From assembly GCA_004195025.1 (NCBI GenBank), contig SGBB01000008.1, positions 1 through 64,000 of the forward strand: DNA of 64,000 nt, written 5' to 3'. Origin of the DNA: Candidatus Acidulidesulfobacter diazotrophicus. Lineage in GTDB: Bacteria; SZUA-79; Acidulodesulfobacterales; Acidulodesulfobacteraceae. Positions 45,490 to 55,371 of this stretch are shown piece by piece. Made by a program: the position numbers and the translations under genes. The notes below the pieces were generated by a model. The model had not been told where the DNA came from, ran no database searches, and worked only from the letters and a program-made list of their open reading frames with translations. Position 1 is the first letter of the stretch. Each line of letters begins with the position of its first letter.

Positions 45490-46251
45490 CTATCTCATAT
45501 ACATTCCGCCGTTTACATCAATTGTGGCGCCAGTTATATAATCTGAAAGATTAGATGCCAAAAAAAGAACGGCATTGCTCACATCTTCCGGTGCGCCGAA
45601 TCTATTCAACGGTATTTCTTTTTTAATGTTATCTTTAACAGTTTCATTTAATTTATCAGTCATATTAGTGCCGATAAATCCGGGCGCTATTGCATTTACA
45701 TAAATATTTCTTGAAGCGTATTCCTTTGCGATAGATTTGGTAAATGCGATTATCCCTGCTTTAGCAGATGCATAATTCGCCTGACCTGCATTTCCGGATT
45801 CGCCTATAACCGATGAAATATTTATAATTTTTCCTGCTTTTGCCTTAATCATATATTTTATAACATTTTTTACGATATAAAACAAACCGTTTAAATTTAC
45901 ATTAATAACTTCATTCCAATCATCGTCGCTCATTTTAATTAAAATTGCATCTTTTGTTATTCCAGCATTATTAACTAAAATATCAATTTTACCGTCTTGC
46001 AAAATAATATTTGCGATTGTCTTTGATATGCCGCCGCTATCAGATATGTCTGATTCATAAAAAGAAAAACCTGCGTTTCCCTTTATTTTTTCAAGCTCGC
46101 TTGCAATAGAAGAAAATTTATCATAATTTTTACCTATTATAGCAACTTTCGCTCCCGCCGCAAGTAAAGTTTTGGTAACAGATAAGCCTATTCCGCTATA
46201 TCCGCCCGTCACAACGGCATTTTTTCCTTTTAAATCAATACAAAACGACAT
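45490..46251 (-). CDS. fabG: 3-oxoacyl-ACP reductase
   Basis: 253 residues, short-chain dehydrogenase: cofactor motif VTGGYSGIG, NNAG motif LVNNAGIT, catalytic S-Y-K as INISSVIGESG and YASAKAGI, and C-terminal APGFIGT. Reduces beta-ketoacyl-ACP with NADPH. It lies 34 bases downstream of fabD. Confidence 0.95.
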   Translation of the reverse strand: MSFCIDLKGKNAVVTGGYSGIGLSVTKTLLAAGAKVAIIGKNYDKFSSIASELEKIKGNAGFSFYESDISDSGGISKTIANIILQDGKIDILVNNAGITKDAILIKMSDDDWNEVINVNLNGLFYIVKNVIKYMIKAKAGKIINISSVIGESGNAGQANYASAKAGIIAFTKSIAKEYASRNIYVNAIAPGFIGTNMTDKLNETVKDNIKKEIPLNRFGAPEDVSNAVLFLASNLSDYITGATIDVNGGMYMR

Positions 46252-46285
46252 AATGATTATTTTTTAATTATATATTATTTAAACT

Positions 46286-47344
46286 TTAATTTTTTGTAAA
46301 CTTAGATATTATTTTACCTAATTCTTTAAAAGATTCTACGGAATTTACCGAATACGATACGGCTTCTTTATCAATTCTTTTTATAAGTCCCGTTAAAACA
46401 TTTGAAGGTCCTATTTCTATGAAAACTTTAATATTTTTAATTTTTTTCATATTAATAATGCAATCAACCCATCTAACTGGAGAAGTGATTTGCCTCAAAA
46501 GATAATTTATAGCGTCATTTTTTTTTGAATAGTTTAATCCATCAACGTTTGAAAAAATATCTGCGCCATTAATTGAATCATTAAACCAATCTTTATTGAT
46601 AAAGTCTTCCAAACCTTTTGCCGCATCTTGCATATAAGGCGTATGGAAAGGAGCGCTTACAGGCAAATAAACAATTTTTTTCGCTCCTTTTTCCTTTAAT
46701 AAATCACAAGCCTTTTCAACATATTCAGCTTTTCCGGAAATTACCGATTGATTTGGAGAATTATAATTTGCAACAAAAACAGTCCCTTTTGTAATTTTAT
46801 CCGTATCAATATTATTATTATTATTTATATTATCAGAATTATCCTTATCATCATTATATGTACCGCTATATTTATAATTTATTTGATTAACGGTTTCTTC
46901 AATGATTTCAGGAGGCAGTCCGATAATTGCAGCCATTTTGCCAAAACCTACCGGGCATGCGCTCTGCATTAACTCTCCTCTTTTTTTTGTTATAAGAAGA
47001 GCATTTTTAAATTTTATAATTCCTGCAAAAACATTAGCGCTATACTCTCCGAGACTATGTCCCGAAGCAGTCGAAACATTTATTTCAAATTCATTTTTAA
47101 TTATACTTAAAATAGCTATGCTTACCGTTAATATTGCCGGCTGTGTATTCTCGGTTAGATTAAGCATATTTTCATCATCGCCGAATATCAACTTTTTCAT
47201 ATCTATTTTTAGCGTATCCGAAGCTTCTTCTATGATAATTTTATATTCCGAAAAATTATCAAAAAAATCTTTCCCCATTTTTATATACTGAGAACCCTGT
47301 CCGGGGAAAACAAATGCTATTTCTTTATTATCTATTTGATCCAT
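46286..47344 (-). CDS. fabD: Malonyl-CoA:ACP transacylase
   Basis: 352 residues versus about 310 in typical FabD. The opening FVFPGQGSQYIKMG, the nucleophile serine in SGHSLGEYSA and the catalytic His in VSAPFHTPYM are intact. The extra length comes from an Asn/Asp-rich insertion in the middle (DNA about 46795-46870) that interrupts the ferredoxin-like subdomain at a surface position. The insertion resembles those in valS and other genes of this window. Confidence 0.93.
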   Translation of the reverse strand: MDQIDNKEIAFVFPGQGSQYIKMGKDFFDNFSEYKIIIEEASDTLKIDMKKLIFGDDENMLNLTENTQPAILTVSIAILSIIKNEFEINVSTASGHSLGEYSANVFAGIIKFKNALLITKKRGELMQSACPVGFGKMAAIIGLPPEIIEETVNQINYKYSGTYNDDKDNSDNINNNNNIDTDKITKGTVFVANYNSPNQSVISGKAEYVEKACDLLKEKGAKKIVYLPVSAPFHTPYMQDAAKGLEDFINKDWFNDSINGADIFSNVDGLNYSKKNDAINYLLRQITSPVRWVDCIINMKKIKNIKVFIEIGPSNVLTGLIKRIDKEAVSYSVNSVESFKELGKIISKFTKN

Positions 47345-47533
47345 ATATTATTTATTATATATTTTATAAATATTTTATAAACAGCACAAATTAAATCTAT
47401 ATAAATATAAATGAAAATCTCTTATCGCTCTGATGAAAACAAAAAACCGGCGTTATCACATATTTTTGCTTAGTATGCTTATATAATTATTGCAATAATC
47501 TTATAATTTAATTCTATATTATATTATCATGGC

Positions 47534-48499
47534 TTAATGTTTGATGAATTTTGAAAAATTTTTAATAAATTCTTCTGTTTGCTGTATAATTTCTTCTATA
47601 ACTTCCTTTACCGTTTTTTCTTCTTTAATCATTCCTGCTATTTGACCGCTCATCATTGAACCAAATTCTGAATCTCCGTCAATTGCGGCGGCTTTAAGTT
47701 TTCCTATGCCAAGTTCTTCATATTCTTTAACATCGGCGCATTTTTCTTCTAATTCTAAAAACATTTTTGACAATTTATTTTTAAGAACTCTTACAGGATG
47801 GCCGGTAGGTCTTCCTGTAATTACCGTATCCCTGTCCGACGCTTTTATTATCATATTTTTCCAATTTTGATGAACGGAACATTCTTTGGTAGCTATAAAT
47901 CTTGTTCCCATTTGAATTCCTGAAGCTCCGAGACATAAAGCCGCTGCAAAACCTCTATAATCGGCGATACCTCCTGCCGCTATTACAGGAATATTCACGC
48001 TTTCCGCAACCTGAGGAACTAAAGTCATAGTGGTAGATTCGCCAATATGTCCTCCTGATTCCATACCTTCGGCAATTAAAGCATCTGCCCCTGCTTTTTC
48101 CATTCTTTTAGCTAAAGCAACGGCAGGAATAACAGGTATGACTTTTATACCTGCATTATGAAATTTTTTGATAAACGGACCTGCATTTCCTGCGCCGGTT
48201 GTAACAACTGAAACACCTTCATTTATAACAGCATCAACAAGCTCATCTATATATGAAAGATATAATATCAGATTAACTCCAAATGGTTTATCGGTATTGT
48301 CTTTGGCAAATTTTATCTGTTCAACGAGCAATTCCGGCGGCATCTGTCCCGCGCCTATTATACCTAACCCCCCTGCGTTTGACACAGCGCAGGCAAGTTT
48401 ATAGTCAGAAGCCCAAGCCATTCCGCCTTGAAATATAGGATATTTTATACCGACCAATTCACATATGGGAGATTTCAACATTTTATTATCATTTTCCAT
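47534..48499 (-). CDS. fabK: Enoyl-ACP reductase II (FabK-like; nitronate monooxygenase superfamily)
   Basis: 321 residues, FMN TIM-barrel. YPIFQGGMAWASD, SNAGGLGIIGAG, AEGMESGGHIG and PVIAAGGIADYRG plus LGASGIQMGTRF are typical of FabK; nitronate monooxygenases share these, but the position between fabH and fabD in a fatty acid cluster favours enoyl reductase. No FabI is in the window, so this is probably the enoyl-ACP reductase of this organism. Confidence 0.85.
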   Translation of the reverse strand: MENDNKMLKSPICELVGIKYPIFQGGMAWASDYKLACAVSNAGGLGIIGAGQMPPELLVEQIKFAKDNTDKPFGVNLILYLSYIDELVDAVINEGVSVVTTGAGNAGPFIKKFHNAGIKVIPVIPAVALAKRMEKAGADALIAEGMESGGHIGESTTMTLVPQVAESVNIPVIAAGGIADYRGFAAALCLGASGIQMGTRFIATKECSVHQNWKNMIIKASDRDTVITGRPTGHPVRVLKNKLSKMFLELEEKCADVKEYEELGIGKLKAAAIDGDSEFGSMMSGQIAGMIKEEKTVKEVIEEIIQQTEEFIKNFSKFIKH

Positions 48500-48631
48500 T
48501 TATAAAGCATAAAGTATATTTAAATTAACCAAAAACAATAATTTTTATAAAATATACAATATAATTAGAATACAAAAAGTATGAAAATATTTATATTTTT
48601 AATTAAATTTTAATTAAAAATAATTTATAAT

Positions 48632-49615
48632 TTACCATCTTATTAAAGAAGATGCCCATGTCAAACCTGCCCCTATTGCATCAATAAGCACAAGGTCTCT
48701 TTCTTTAATCCTGCCGCTCCTATATGCTTCATCTAAAGCAATAGGAATAGAGCCGCTTGAAGTATTGCCATATTTATTAACATTAACAAAAACCTTTTCC
48801 ATAGGAAAACCTAATTTTTTAGCGGTTGCTTCTATTATTCTTATATTTGCCTGATGAGGAACAAATAAATCAATATCCTCCGGATTTAAATTATTATATT
48901 CTATAGCTTCTTTAGCAACATTGTTAAGATAATTAACAGCATATTTAAAAAGTTCGGAACCTTTCATTTTAATATAATGCTCATGATTTTCTATTGATCC
49001 TATAGATGCAGGCATATTTGAACCTCCCGCAGGAAGTTTTAATATATCGTCATGTCCGCCTTCAGAATGTATATGCGTTGACAATATACCTCTGTCTGAT
49101 TCATTATTAGCTGATAAAACAACGGCTCCGCCCCCGTCGCCGAATAAAACACAGGTTGACCTGTCGGTATAATCTGTAATTCTTGAAAGAACATCTACTC
49201 CAACAACAAGAGCGTTTTTAAACTGCCCTGATTTAATTAAAGAGTCCGCAACGGACAGAGAGTATATAAATCCCGCGCATCCGGCGCTAATATCAAATGC
49301 TGCAGCTTTTTTAATGCCGAGATTATTTTGCACCATACATGAAGTTGAAGGAAAAATCATATCAGGAGTAACGGTTCCTACAATCAGCAAATCAATATCG
49401 GATGGTTTCATGTTTGCCATTTCAATAGCTTTTTTAGAAGCTTCAGCGGCAATATCTGAAGTTTTAATGTTTTTATCGGCTATTCTGCGTTCTTTTATAC
49501 CTGTTCGCGACACTATCCAATCATCGGAGGTATCAACCATTTTGAGCAAATCTTCGTTTGAAAGAATTTTATCCGGCACGTAAGAACCAATGCCTTTTAT
49601 GCTTGAACGTATCAA
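48632..49615 (-). CDS. fabH: 3-oxoacyl-ACP synthase III
   Basis: 327 residues. Catalytic Cys in FDISAGCAGFIYSL, His in LFVPHQANIRI and Asn in NKYGNTSSGSIP. Starts fatty acid synthesis from acetyl-CoA and malonyl-ACP. It follows plsX with a 242-base gap of A/T-rich DNA with no evident gene. Confidence 0.97.
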   Translation of the reverse strand: MIRSSIKGIGSYVPDKILSNEDLLKMVDTSDDWIVSRTGIKERRIADKNIKTSDIAAEASKKAIEMANMKPSDIDLLIVGTVTPDMIFPSTSCMVQNNLGIKKAAAFDISAGCAGFIYSLSVADSLIKSGQFKNALVVGVDVLSRITDYTDRSTCVLFGDGGGAVVLSANNESDRGILSTHIHSEGGHDDILKLPAGGSNMPASIGSIENHEHYIKMKGSELFKYAVNYLNNVAKEAIEYNNLNPEDIDLFVPHQANIRIIEATAKKLGFPMEKVFVNVNKYGNTSSGSIPIALDEAYRSGRIKERDLVLIDAIGAGLTWASSLIRW

Positions 49616-49857
49616 TTTGCAACCCGCATTAAATAATTTTTAGAATAAAGAAATTCAATCTTAAGGTAAAGCTTTTTAATTTTTCTTTAAAGTAAATTAA
49701 ACTTATGGATAAACTTGCTTAACCAAAGTATGTGCTCAGGTTTAACAAATTAAAAAAAATGTTTAACTTTTATTTTTAATTTAGTCTTGTATTTAATTAT
49801 TTTATTTATAAACTAACTTATTTAACAAATAATAAAAATAATTAACCAATCGAGTAA

Positions 49858-50898
49858 TTATGTAATATTTATTTCTCTATTATTAACAGTTTCAACATTT
49901 GATTCAATTTTTTGACTTATTTTTGAATTTATTTCTTGTTCGGCAAAATTTTTTGCCATTCTTATTCCGCTTGCAATTGCTTTAGGCGATGCTCCGCCGT
50001 GTGCAATAAATCCTACGCCGTTAATTCCAAGCAAAGGAGCGCCTCCATATTCATTATGGTCAACTAACTTCTTAAAATTTTTTAATGCTTTTGATGCAAA
50101 CAATACGCCTAATTTAGCCATTGAACTTTTGTTTACTTCTTTTCTTAATAGTTTAAATATGGTTTCCGCAAGAGTTTCAGAAGATTTCAATATAACATTT
50201 CCCGTAAATCCGTCACAAACAACAACATCTACTTTACCGTTAAAAATTTCCCTGCCCTCTACGTAACCCAAAAAATTTATATCTATATTTTTAATAATTT
50301 TAAATGCTTCTCTTGTCAATTCGTTACCTTTAGATTCTTCCTCGCCGTTGCTCAAAAGTCCGACAATAGGACTATCTATGTGTTTAATAAATGAAGCGTA
50401 TTCTGATCCCATAATTGCAAATTGCGCAAGATGATACGGCTTGACATCAACATTGGCTCCTGCATCCAACAATACCGTATGTCCGCCGACAGACGGCATA
50501 ACGGTAGCAATGGCAGGTCTATCTATTCCCTTAAGTCTTTTAAGCACAAACATAGCTATAGCTAACGAAGCTCCTGTATTGCCTGCGCTTATAACGGCAT
50601 CTGCTTCTTTATTATGAACAAGCTCATAAGCAACTCTTAATGAAGAATCTCTCTTGTTCCTTACAATAGAGGAAGGAGAATCCTTCATTGTTATTTGCTC
50701 GGAAGCATGTTTAATTTTTAATCTATTTAATATTGCGCTAGAACAGTTTAATTTTATTATCGTTTCCGAAAGCCTTTTTTCATCGCCTACCAGCACTATT
50801 TCTATATTATTATCGAATTTAAGCGCTTCTATAGCCCCTAAAATCTCAGGATTTGGAGCATTATCCGAACCAAAAGCATCCAGAGCTATTTTAATCAT
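49858..50898 (-). CDS. plsX: Phosphate acyltransferase PlsX
   Basis: 346 residues. Typical segments IALDAFGSDNAPNPEILGA, SPSSIVRNKRDSSL, AVISAGNTGASLA, VVCDGFTGNVILK and GGAPLLGINGVGFIAHG. Makes acyl-phosphate from acyl-ACP for phosphatidic acid synthesis. Directly downstream of rpmF (39 bases). Confidence 0.97.
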   Translation of the reverse strand: MIKIALDAFGSDNAPNPEILGAIEALKFDNNIEIVLVGDEKRLSETIIKLNCSSAILNRLKIKHASEQITMKDSPSSIVRNKRDSSLRVAYELVHNKEADAVISAGNTGASLAIAMFVLKRLKGIDRPAIATVMPSVGGHTVLLDAGANVDVKPYHLAQFAIMGSEYASFIKHIDSPIVGLLSNGEEESKGNELTREAFKIIKNIDINFLGYVEGREIFNGKVDVVVCDGFTGNVILKSSETLAETIFKLLRKEVNKSSMAKLGVLFASKALKNFKKLVDHNEYGGAPLLGINGVGFIAHGGASPKAIASGIRMAKNFAEQEINSKISQKIESNVETVNNREINIT

Positions 50899-50937
50899 AA
50901 TAAGTTTAGATTCACCGAAAATTAATTAAAAAAACTA

Positions 50938-51132
50938 TTAGCTTGCCGATTGCTCAATTTTTTCTGCAATTATTTTCCTGCCTTTATAAGTATTGCAATT
51001 TGAACACATTCTGTGGGGCAATGCAGGTTCGCCGCAAGTTGGACATTTTACATAATTTACAGGTGTTAGACTGTCATGGGTTCTTCTTTTATCTCTCCTA
51101 CATTTACTATGTCTTTTTTTAGGATTTGCCAT
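50938..51132 (-). CDS. rpmF: Ribosomal protein bL32
   Basis: 64 residues. Begins MANPKKRHSKCRRDKRRTH and carries the zinc ribbon VKCPTCGEPALPHRMCSNC. The usual upstream partner yceD (DUF177) is not present in the 447 bases before it. rpmF-plsX-fabH linkage is conserved widely. Confidence 0.97.
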   Translation of the reverse strand: MANPKKRHSKCRRDKRRTHDSLTPVNYVKCPTCGEPALPHRMCSNCNTYKGRKIIAEKIEQSAS

Positions 51133-51579
51133 AATTAATATCTCCTGATTGTTTGTATTTTATTTATTTATTTATAATATATAATTTAGATGATACAGCC
51201 GCAAAATATTTATTTGAATTATTATCTAATTTTTTTAAATTAATAAACATAATTAATAAATTAAATTAATAAACAAATAAAAAATGACAATATATTATTA
51301 AATTAAATTAAAAAATTGTCAACATTCAATTTTAAAATCCGTTATTTTATGCGTTTTTCATCTAAAAATTTATAGCTCTTAATATTAAATATTAACCTCT
51401 ATTTTTATAAAAATGAAAAAGAGGCTGTCTTCAGCGGTTTAAATTATTCTATCAGTCAATTTTAAACTGCCGTATTTAACGAAAGCGTTAGTTCTTTCTC
51501 ATTTTAGTATATTATAAGCACATTATTAAATTAATTATTGTTTTAATTTCAAGCGGTTTAATTTTTAGGTAGTTTAATT
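51133..51579. other. 447-bp gap upstream of rpmF and downstream of valS
   Basis: A/T-rich, no credible gene. An imperfect hairpin lies at 51434-51470 (GCGGTTTAAA against TTTAAACTGC) and a second at about 51391-51424 (CCTCT...AGAGG), both downstream of the valS stop and possibly its terminator. The rpmF promoter presumably lies in the A/T-rich half near 51150-51350. Confidence 0.45.
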
Positions 51580-54531
51580 TTAATTTTCAAAAGATATAAA
51601 AATTTCAGCATTGCCAGCTCTGAAATCAGCTCTGTTGGATATGACTAATTCTTCCGCTCTGCAAGCCGACATAATATCGGCAGATAAATTCTGTATAGTT
51701 TCTATTATTTGCTCATCTGCTGAATAGGCAAATAATCTTTTTACTTTATGATTTTGATGAAGATTTAAATTCGTTCTCAATTTGCGCGATGATTCTAAAA
51801 TAGCTAAAATAACATTTACTTGTTTAATAGAAGTTTCATTGATCAATTCGTGTCTGTATTCAGGCCAAGCCGATAAATGAATGCTTTTCCCAATTTCAAA
51901 ATGTTTATAAAAAGACAAATATAATTCTTCGGAAATGAAAGGCAAAAATGGAGCAAAAAGCTTTAATGTATTAAATGAAACATAATACATCACGTTTAAA
52001 GACTGAATTTTTCTATTGTTAAATAATGGACTTTCTTCCCAGAATATATTTTTAATTATTTCGAGATAATTATCGCAATATATATTATAAAAAAAATCGC
52101 CGACAGTCCTTATAGCTGAAGAATATTCATAAGACTCAAAATATTCTCCGCATAATTTTAAAGTTTTTTCAAATTCCGTTAAAAGCCAGCTGTCAACCGC
52201 AGGCAGATTTAACTTGCTTATATCTTCTTTATAAGGATTAAAGCGGTTAAAGCGGCTGAATTTATTATTATCATCGTCATTATTATAATTGTAATTATTA
52301 TAACCGTCTTTATTATTTACATCCGCTAAATCCGCATTTAATAATTCTGACTCGGCGTTATCTGCATTATCGGCACTAAATGATTTAAGGCTGTCAATAT
52401 TTGTTGCAAGAAATCTTACGGCATTCCATATCTTTATCAAAAGCCTCCTGCCGTTAGCTACATCTTCTTCGCTAAATCTTAAATCCTGACCTAAATTTGC
52501 CTTTGCAGCCCAATATCTTAAAGCATCTGCCGAATATTTTTCTATTATTTCTTCGGGCGCAACAAAATTGCCAAGACTTTTTGACATTTTTTTTCCGCTT
52601 TTATCAAGACCCCATCCGCTTATCATAACATTTTCAAAAGGAACATCCCCCGTATGATAAATTGATTTAACAACGGTATAAAAAAGCCATGTTCTTATTA
52701 TCTCCTGTGCTTGAGGTCTTAAAGTCATAGGAAATATTTTTTTATTTTTTGCCTCGTTTAAATTAGTGTCGCTTAAATTATAATTATCAATATTTTTATT
52801 TTTAACAATTATATCATTATTTATATTTTTATTTATAACGTCATTAGCAATATTGTCCGCTCCGCCTTTGATATTATCGCTATTGCTGATATTATTAATT
52901 TTGGAAATATTATAACCGCCATCATCATTATTATTGCCCGAAACAAAATTAGCCCAATTAGAATTTATAAACGGGGTCATCGAAGACGTCATCCATGTAT
53001 CCATCACATCTTTTTCAGGAATAAATTCATTATTTCCGCAAATCGGGCATATATCTGTATGCTTAGGTCTTGAAACGACAGGATCTACGGGAAGTTCGTC
53101 TTCTTTTGCAATAATAGGTTGATTGCATCTGGAACAATACCAGACAGGAAACGGTACACCGTAAAATCTTTGCCTTGAAATATTCCAATCCCACTTAATA
53201 TTTTGAACCCATTCGTCATATCTTGTTTTCATAAAAGCAGGATACCAATTAAGTTTATTTCCTGCTTCAATAAATTTATCTTTATAGTCTAATATTGGAA
53301 TAAACCATTGGGGAGTTTGAATAAATTCAACAGCGGTACTGCATCTGTCATGGATGCCGACATTGTGCTTTAATTTTTTTTCGTTTTTAATCAACGATAA
53401 TTTTTTTAAATCTTCGACTATAACTTTCTTAGCATCCTTGACGCTGATTCCTTTATAAGCGCCCGCCATTTCGTTTAATTTGCCTGAAGGTTCAATAATA
53501 ATCGCCGTTTCTAATTTATGCTCTTTCCATTTTTTTACATCTTCGGCATCACCCCATGTGCAAACCATCATAAGACCTGTTCCGTATTCTGTTTCTACCG
53601 ATTCGTCAAACTTGACGGGAACGGTATGATTATAAATAGGTATTTTAATTAATTCATCTTTTAAATGAAGATATCTTGAATCGGAAGGATTGGCATAAAT
53701 TGCAACGCATGCGCCGAGAAGTTCCGGTCTTGTAGTAGATATAATAAGTTTTTCTTCGGAAGATGAAATAAATTCGATATCATATAAAACTCCGTCAAAT
53801 TCTTCAATTGTAATATCAGCCTGCGCAAGTGAAGTTCTGCATAAAGGGCACCATATAATAGGCTCATTCCGTCTTTCTACTAATTTTTTATCATAAAGTT
53901 CAATAAAAGATTTTTGCGATGTTTTTCTGCACTTGCCGTCAATAGTTGAATAAGTCAAATCCCAATCTACGCTTATCCCTAAAGCCTGCCATAATTCTTT
54001 GTAAGTGTTTATACCTATTTTTGTTTCTTTCAGACATAAATCAATAAACTCGTCTCTTGTAATTTTAGACTTGTTTATTTTATATTTTTTTTCAACATAT
54101 CGTTCGGTAGGAAGACCGTTATCGTCAAATCCCATAGGATAAAAAATGTTAAAACCTTTCATCCGCTTGTATCTGATAATAAACTCGGCTTGCGAATAGC
54201 TCATCGCATGACCGACGTGAAGATGAGCGGAAGATACATAAGGAGGAGGCGTGTCTATTGAAAAAGTAGGTGAAAAGACGGGCGCATCCGCGTTTTCTGC
54301 GTTTAAAGAACAAGAATCTGAATTGGAATCACAAAAAGATGATGCCGCAGGCGCATTTTGCCGCTCTCCCGTAATTTCTTTAATATCTCCGTTCAGACTG
54401 TCTTTATCTTTGTCTATAGATTTGTCTTTAAATTTGTATATATTATTGCTTTCCCAATACTCGGCAATTCTTTTTTCTGCCGATTTATAATCATAATTTT
54501 TGGGAAAGTCTTTAAAATTGGTATTTTGCAT
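51580..54531 (-). CDS. valS: Valyl-tRNA synthetase, archaeal/rickettsial type, with low-complexity insertions
   Basis: 983 residues. HIGH-type motif is HVGHAMSY near residue 104 and KMSKS is in KSGKKMSKSLGN. The catalytic domain has GFDDNGLPTERYVEKKY, a signature of archaeal-type ValRS (also in Rickettsia), instead of the usual bacterial TDHAGIATQ. The editing domain and zinc-type CPLC/CSRC and CPICG pairs are present. Three hydrophilic stretches do not look like the family: about 36-90, 530-597 and 715-772, rich in Asn, Asp and Ser. It is co-directional with and 64 bases from the TusA-like gene. Confidence 0.93.
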   Translation of the reverse strand: MQNTNFKDFPKNYDYKSAEKRIAEYWESNNIYKFKDKSIDKDKDSLNGDIKEITGERQNAPAASSFCDSNSDSCSLNAENADAPVFSPTFSIDTPPPYVSSAHLHVGHAMSYSQAEFIIRYKRMKGFNIFYPMGFDDNGLPTERYVEKKYKINKSKITRDEFIDLCLKETKIGINTYKELWQALGISVDWDLTYSTIDGKCRKTSQKSFIELYDKKLVERRNEPIIWCPLCRTSLAQADITIEEFDGVLYDIEFISSSEEKLIISTTRPELLGACVAIYANPSDSRYLHLKDELIKIPIYNHTVPVKFDESVETEYGTGLMMVCTWGDAEDVKKWKEHKLETAIIIEPSGKLNEMAGAYKGISVKDAKKVIVEDLKKLSLIKNEKKLKHNVGIHDRCSTAVEFIQTPQWFIPILDYKDKFIEAGNKLNWYPAFMKTRYDEWVQNIKWDWNISRQRFYGVPFPVWYCSRCNQPIIAKEDELPVDPVVSRPKHTDICPICGNNEFIPEKDVMDTWMTSSMTPFINSNWANFVSGNNNDDGGYNISKINNISNSDNIKGGADNIANDVINKNINNDIIVKNKNIDNYNLSDTNLNEAKNKKIFPMTLRPQAQEIIRTWLFYTVVKSIYHTGDVPFENVMISGWGLDKSGKKMSKSLGNFVAPEEIIEKYSADALRYWAAKANLGQDLRFSEEDVANGRRLLIKIWNAVRFLATNIDSLKSFSADNADNAESELLNADLADVNNKDGYNNYNYNNDDDNNKFSRFNRFNPYKEDISKLNLPAVDSWLLTEFEKTLKLCGEYFESYEYSSAIRTVGDFFYNIYCDNYLEIIKNIFWEESPLFNNRKIQSLNVMYYVSFNTLKLFAPFLPFISEELYLSFYKHFEIGKSIHLSAWPEYRHELINETSIKQVNVILAILESSRKLRTNLNLHQNHKVKRLFAYSADEQIIETIQNLSADIMSACRAEELVISNRADFRAGNAEIFISFEN

Positions 54532-54595
54532 AGTTTTACAAGTTTATCAATTTTTTAGATAAAAATCAAACTATCTTTAGTTAAGGATGCGTTTA

Positions 54596-54853
54596 TTATC
54601 TCTTTTTAATATAAAATGTAAGAGCGTCTTCTTGTTCTGAGGTTTCCCAGCTAAGAAGTTCATCTCCTGACTTCCTGCAAAAAGCAGAAACATTGTATTT
54701 CATAGAAACTTTATCTAAATTAGAAATTTCATCCGAAAAGACTAATAAAACATCCCCACTTTGCATATCTTCAAGCTCTTTAGATATCTTTGCTATAGAA
54801 AGACCGCAGGTAGCGCATAAGTCCGTAATATCGACTTTACGATTGTAATTCAT
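54596..54853 (-). CDS. TusA-fold protein with CxxC in place of CPxP
   Basis: 85 residues with the TusA length and secondary-structure order: strand, cysteine at the helix start (C13), then GDVLLVFSDE, a helix ending in the late FCRKSGDELLSWE segment typical of TusA-like proteins, and a final strand. The active segment reads DLCATCGLS (C13, C16), so the CPxP prolines are lost and a second cysteine is gained, a thioredoxin-like CxxC. Upstream of valS with 64 bases between. It may act as a dithiol carrier rather than a persulfide carrier. Sequence similarity beyond the motif is modest. Confidence 0.65.
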   Translation of the reverse strand: MNYNRKVDITDLCATCGLSIAKISKELEDMQSGDVLLVFSDEISNLDKVSMKYNVSAFCRKSGDELLSWETSEQEDALTFYIKKR

Positions 54854-54918
54854 AATATCCCCCTATTTTAAATATTTTATTTTTAAGAAAAATTCATCAA
54901 TTAAGCTCAAAATAAATA

Positions 54919-55026
54919 CTAATCTATAATCGCATGCTTTTTTACATTTTCGAGTCTTTTGCCTTTTACTCCGTAGGAGATTGATTTAAGATATCTATAT
55001 TCTTCTTTAGAATTTTCTTTTTGCAT
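54919..55026 (-). CDS. Very short possible gene of 35 codons
   Basis: An ATG-initiated frame beginning MQKENSKEEYRYLKSISYG with a basic C-terminal end. No ribosome site is visible. It begins directly after the stop of the decayed nucleotidyltransferase at 55027-55359 in the same frame. It may be a genuine small gene or part of the decayed region. Confidence 0.25.
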   Translation of the reverse strand: MQKENSKEEYRYLKSISYGVKGKRLENVKKHAIID

Positions 55027-55359
55027 TTATTCTATAATTTTTTCTATACCGTATAAAACCTTTGGCTATATCAAATTAGAAGGGTAAAATTTTTCTACAA
55101 GGGAGATGACTTCTTGTTTATCTTTAAATCCCGTTGCTTTAATTAAATTTTTAATATCCTCTACATCCGAAGAATTTTCTATATTACCTATGCGCATAGC
55201 CATACATTTCATAGCCAAAAGATATTCGGCAGTCGGCATAAATATGCGCAACCCTTTTGCTTCAGAATGTTCCGGAAATTCCATAAATAAATTTTTTTCT
55301 AAAGGACGGTTAAACCCAAAAACACAAATACGGATTACCCCAGCTTCGGTCCGTTCTTT
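55027..55359 (-). pseudogene. Decayed DUF6036-like nucleotidyltransferase C-terminal fragment
   Basis: The frame gives VIRICVFGFNRPLEKN, MEFPEHSEAKG, IFMPTAEYLLAMKCMAMR, DVEDIKNLIKATG and KFYPSNLI, the C-terminal pattern of DUF6036 nucleotidyltransferases. It then meets TAG at 55066-55068, but the same frame continues PKVLYGIEKIIE to a TAA, as the intact family ends. Upstream it is cut by a stop after three codons (55360-55362) with no N-terminal domain. It is therefore a truncated, nonsense-containing relic. Confidence 0.65.
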
Positions 55360-55371
55360 TTATTTAACCAG

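Noticed and set aside
46902-47291. Plus-strand frame opposite fabD
   Set aside because: Shadow of fabD, which has an intact active site.
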